Source of the DNA: an uncultured Erysipelotrichaceae bacterium
GTDB lineage: Bacteria; Bacillota_I; Bacilli_A; Erysipelotrichales; Erysipelotrichaceae
Assembly: GCA_944326825.1 (NCBI GenBank)
Contig: CALVFL010000007.1
Location: 1 to 35,547 of the forward strand
Direction of reading: 5' to 3'
DNA length: 35,547 bases
Below, one piece after another: positions 34,513 to 35,547 of the stretch. The translations under genes and the position numbers were made by a program. The notes beneath the pieces were generated by a model that was given only the letters and a program-made list of their open reading frames with translations, was not told the origin of the DNA and did not search any database. How positions within the stretch are numbered: the first letter of the stretch is position 1; every line of letters starts with the position of its first letter.

Positions 34513-34620
34513 GTCCCAGTACCTCAGCAGGATAGAGGGTTCGCCTCCTAAGTGTTAGTCAAAAGTGGGCTTGATATGTTAAAATGTGTTAGTCAAAACG
34601 GTTCGATTCCGCCTTTAGAC
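34513..34620 (+). pseudogene. Degenerate tRNA-like sequence with an internal 34-base duplication
   Basis: A D-arm (CCTC AGCAGGATA GAGG), a CCTCCTAAG anticodon-loop-like segment and a T-arm-like ACGGTTCGATTCCGC appear in order. The acceptor strands GTCCCAG and TTTAGAC pair poorly. GTGTTAGTCAAAA occurs at 34552-34564 and 34586-34598, so a 34-base unit has been duplicated or inserted where the variable loop should be. Probably a dead tRNA-Arg(CCT) copy of foreign origin. Confidence 0.5.
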
Positions 34621-34639
34621 GCTTGATTTTTGCTAACCT

Positions 34640-34714
34640 GTCTCCCTAGTTAAATGGATATAACGAGCCCCTCCTAAGGGCTAATTGAGGGTTCGATTCC
34701 CCCGGGGGACGCCA
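34640..34714 (+). tRNA. tRNA-Arg (CCT)
   Basis: The acceptor stem GTCTCCC/GGGGGAC (one T-G pair) is intact. The anticodon stem AGCCC/GGGCT carries loop CTCCTAA, so the anticodon is CCT. The T-loop is TTCGATT, the discriminator G, and CCA is encoded (34712-34714). The T stem has one A-C mismatch (GAGGG/CCCCC). A terminator follows. Two damaged relatives lie just upstream. Confidence 0.9.
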
Positions 34715-34723
34715 AAGTCTACT

Positions 34724-34767
34724 ACCGAGAAATGCCGATGAATAAAGGCTCATTCTCGGTTTTTTTA
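34724..34767 (+). terminator. Intrinsic terminator after tRNA-Arg
   Basis: ACCGAGAAATG (34724-34734) pairs with CATTCTCGGT (34751-34760), with one bulged A, and runs into seven T. Confidence 0.8.
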
Positions 34768-34811
34768 TTTTGTTATCAAATTTGTAAAAAATGACGATTT
34801 TCGAGAATTTT

Positions 34812-34973
34812 GGGTGGCAACGGGTGGCAAAGGTCATTTTTGCTTACATGATAACTAATACCTAAGGAAGTGTTAGTTAGGGTGTAACCGGGTGGCAAGA
34901 ATTTTGATGTTTTGCCACCCAAAATGGTCTTTTTGCCACCCAAATTTAAAATTTTAATTCGATTTTGCCACCC
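34812..34973. repeat. Six-copy GGGTGGCAA repeat field
   Basis: GGGTGGCAA occurs on the plus strand at 34812-34820, 34822-34830 and 34890-34898, and inverted (TTGCCACCC) at 34912-34920, 34933-34941 and 34965-34973. Clusters of short direct and inverted nonamers beside a tRNA gene are typical of the arm-type binding sites of tyrosine integrases. No integrase is present in the window. Confidence 0.8.
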
Positions 34974-35001
34974 AACTCTTTGAAAAATACTTAATTGTTA
35001 A

Positions 35002-35181
35002 TTATGATATGATTCTTATTTTTTTATGCGCCAGTACTCTTTTAGCTTCTTCTTCGGTTTTATATAGTCTTTTGTTAGATAATCTTATACCACTACCATT
35101 TTCAAATCTGACAGTGGTGAACTGCTTTGTTTCTTTGATTATTTCTACTTTAGTTATGAATCGATTTGGCTCAATGCTCAT
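35002..35181 (-). CDS. Small 59-aa protein of unknown function
   Basis: On the minus strand a 59-residue frame begins MSIEPNRFITKVEI and continues with a plausible beta-hairpin (QFTTVRFENGSGIRLSNKRLY) and a Lys-rich helical tail (TEEEAKRVLAHKK). The composition is that of a real protein, unlike the hydrophobic plus-strand frame over it. No ribosome-binding site precedes the ATG, and the frame stays open upstream for about 30 codons, so the true start may be elsewhere or the gene may be a fragment. It sits next to the GGGTGGCAA repeats and may belong to an integrated element. Function unknown. Confidence 0.45.
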   Translation of the reverse strand: MSIEPNRFITKVEIIKETKQFTTVRFENGSGIRLSNKRLYKTEEEAKRVLAHKKIRIIS

Positions 35182-35334
35182 GTGCCGTAAAGTAACACAA
35201 ATAAGAGAACAGACAGCCTCCCTACAGTTCCGAAAATAGTTTGTGGCTGACTGGTAGAAATATCATTCCGAGGGTGCTAAAATGGAACATAGAAATGAGC
35301 GACAAAATTGGAATTTATTGAGGAGAGCTAAAAA

Positions 35335-35547
35335 ATGAACTTGAAAGATTTGAAAAAAGATTGTGCCCAAAAGCAAAAGAAAGGTATTCATTTTATCATT
35401 GCATCAGTAGTAATATGGATCATGGTTTTAATCGTACAATTAACAGATTTACCTATATTAACAAAAAATCTATTAACATTTTGTTGCACTGCACCATTAT
35501 TACCTATAGCTTTTTTAATTTCTAAAATATTAAAAATACAATTTCAA
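35335..35547 (+). CDS. DUF7010-like membrane protein, cut by the window edge
   Basis: The first 71 residues are visible: a charged start (MNLKDLKKDCAQKQKKG) followed by two membrane helices (about 19-37 and 44-62) and the segment LLTFCCTAPLLPIAFLISKILKI. This strongly resembles the N-terminus of DUF7010 proteins, small (about 190 aa) multi-helix membrane proteins without known function. AGGAGAG precedes the ATG. The rest lies beyond the window. Confidence 0.7.
   Translation, partial: MNLKDLKKDCAQKQKKGIHFIIASVVIWIMVLIVQLTDLPILTKNLLTFCCTAPLLPIAFLISKILKIQFQ

Noticed and set aside
34646..34837. 63-residue minus-strand ORF across tRNA-Arg
   Set aside because: It is the antisense of the tRNA-Arg gene and its terminator; such WRPPGESNP-containing frames are a well-known false ORF type.
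35009..35239. 76-residue hydrophobic plus-strand ORF
   Set aside because: It is the complement of the more protein-like minus-strand frame at 35002-35181 and has no ribosome-binding site.
35282..35338. 18-codon ORF overlapping the DUF7010-like start
   Set aside because: Too short and without its own ribosome-binding site; it merely contains the site of the following gene.

Overview
The window looks like a chromosome segment of a low-G+C Bacillota bacterium, most like the Erysipelotrichia or a neighbouring lineage. The reasons are AT-rich DNA, TGA used as a stop, Firmicutes-type ribosome-binding sites, a Firmicutes-style tRNA-His, and a complete V/A-type ATPase operon. The lineage is an inference from gene content; no 16S gene is present.

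Layout. (1) 1-177 holds short repeats that may be the end of an insertion sequence lying off the left edge. (2) 178-4313 is a run of housekeeping genes: an Imm5-like protein, LMW tyrosine phosphatase, RlmD-type rRNA methyltransferase, HAD phosphatase and M18 aminopeptidase. It is closed by an intrinsic terminator. (3) 4346-12827 is the V/A-ATPase operon in the order G/H-C-I-K-F-E-A-B-D, with an extended -10 promoter and a strong terminator. (4) 12858-14599 has tRNA-His, a DegV protein and a YgjP-like metallopeptidase. (5) 14623-17583 is a unit made of a promoter with a palindrome over its -10, a 28-codon leader ORF whose stop lies in a terminator hairpin, an ankyrin-repeat protein and an EF-G-like GTPase. 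(6) 17582-21970 on the minus strand has an FMN-binding lipoprotein, a P-type ATPase and a thioredoxin-reductase-like flavoprotein. (7) 22115-26909 is a cluster of GNAT acetyltransferases, three of them broken, with two zincin-type proteins, a MazG and a NUDIX hydrolase. (8) About 26.9-33.2 kb is a visibly more AT-rich island: an unknown protein, a WYL regulator, a radical SAM/SPASM enzyme and a cytosolic-looking 882-aa leucine-rich-repeat protein. (9) 33222-35547 has an M1-like gluzincin, then a tRNA-Arg(CCT) locus with a partial copy, a degenerate copy and a six-copy GGGTGGCAA repeat field. It looks like an integration scar and ends in a DUF7010-like gene cut by the window edge.

The best candidate for an undescribed system is the radical SAM/SPASM gene at 29204 followed 31 bases later by an LRR protein that starts with MKFRTDFVTNSSSSSF. 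The N-terminal block looks like a recognition or modification tag for the enzyme. A second theme is transcription: five genes (178, 2284, 13080, 20777 minus, 33235) have a -10 hexamer ending 6-7 bases before the ATG and no ribosome-binding site, which predicts leaderless mRNAs. A third is the leader-peptide/terminator arrangement in front of the ankyrin/EF-G-like pair.
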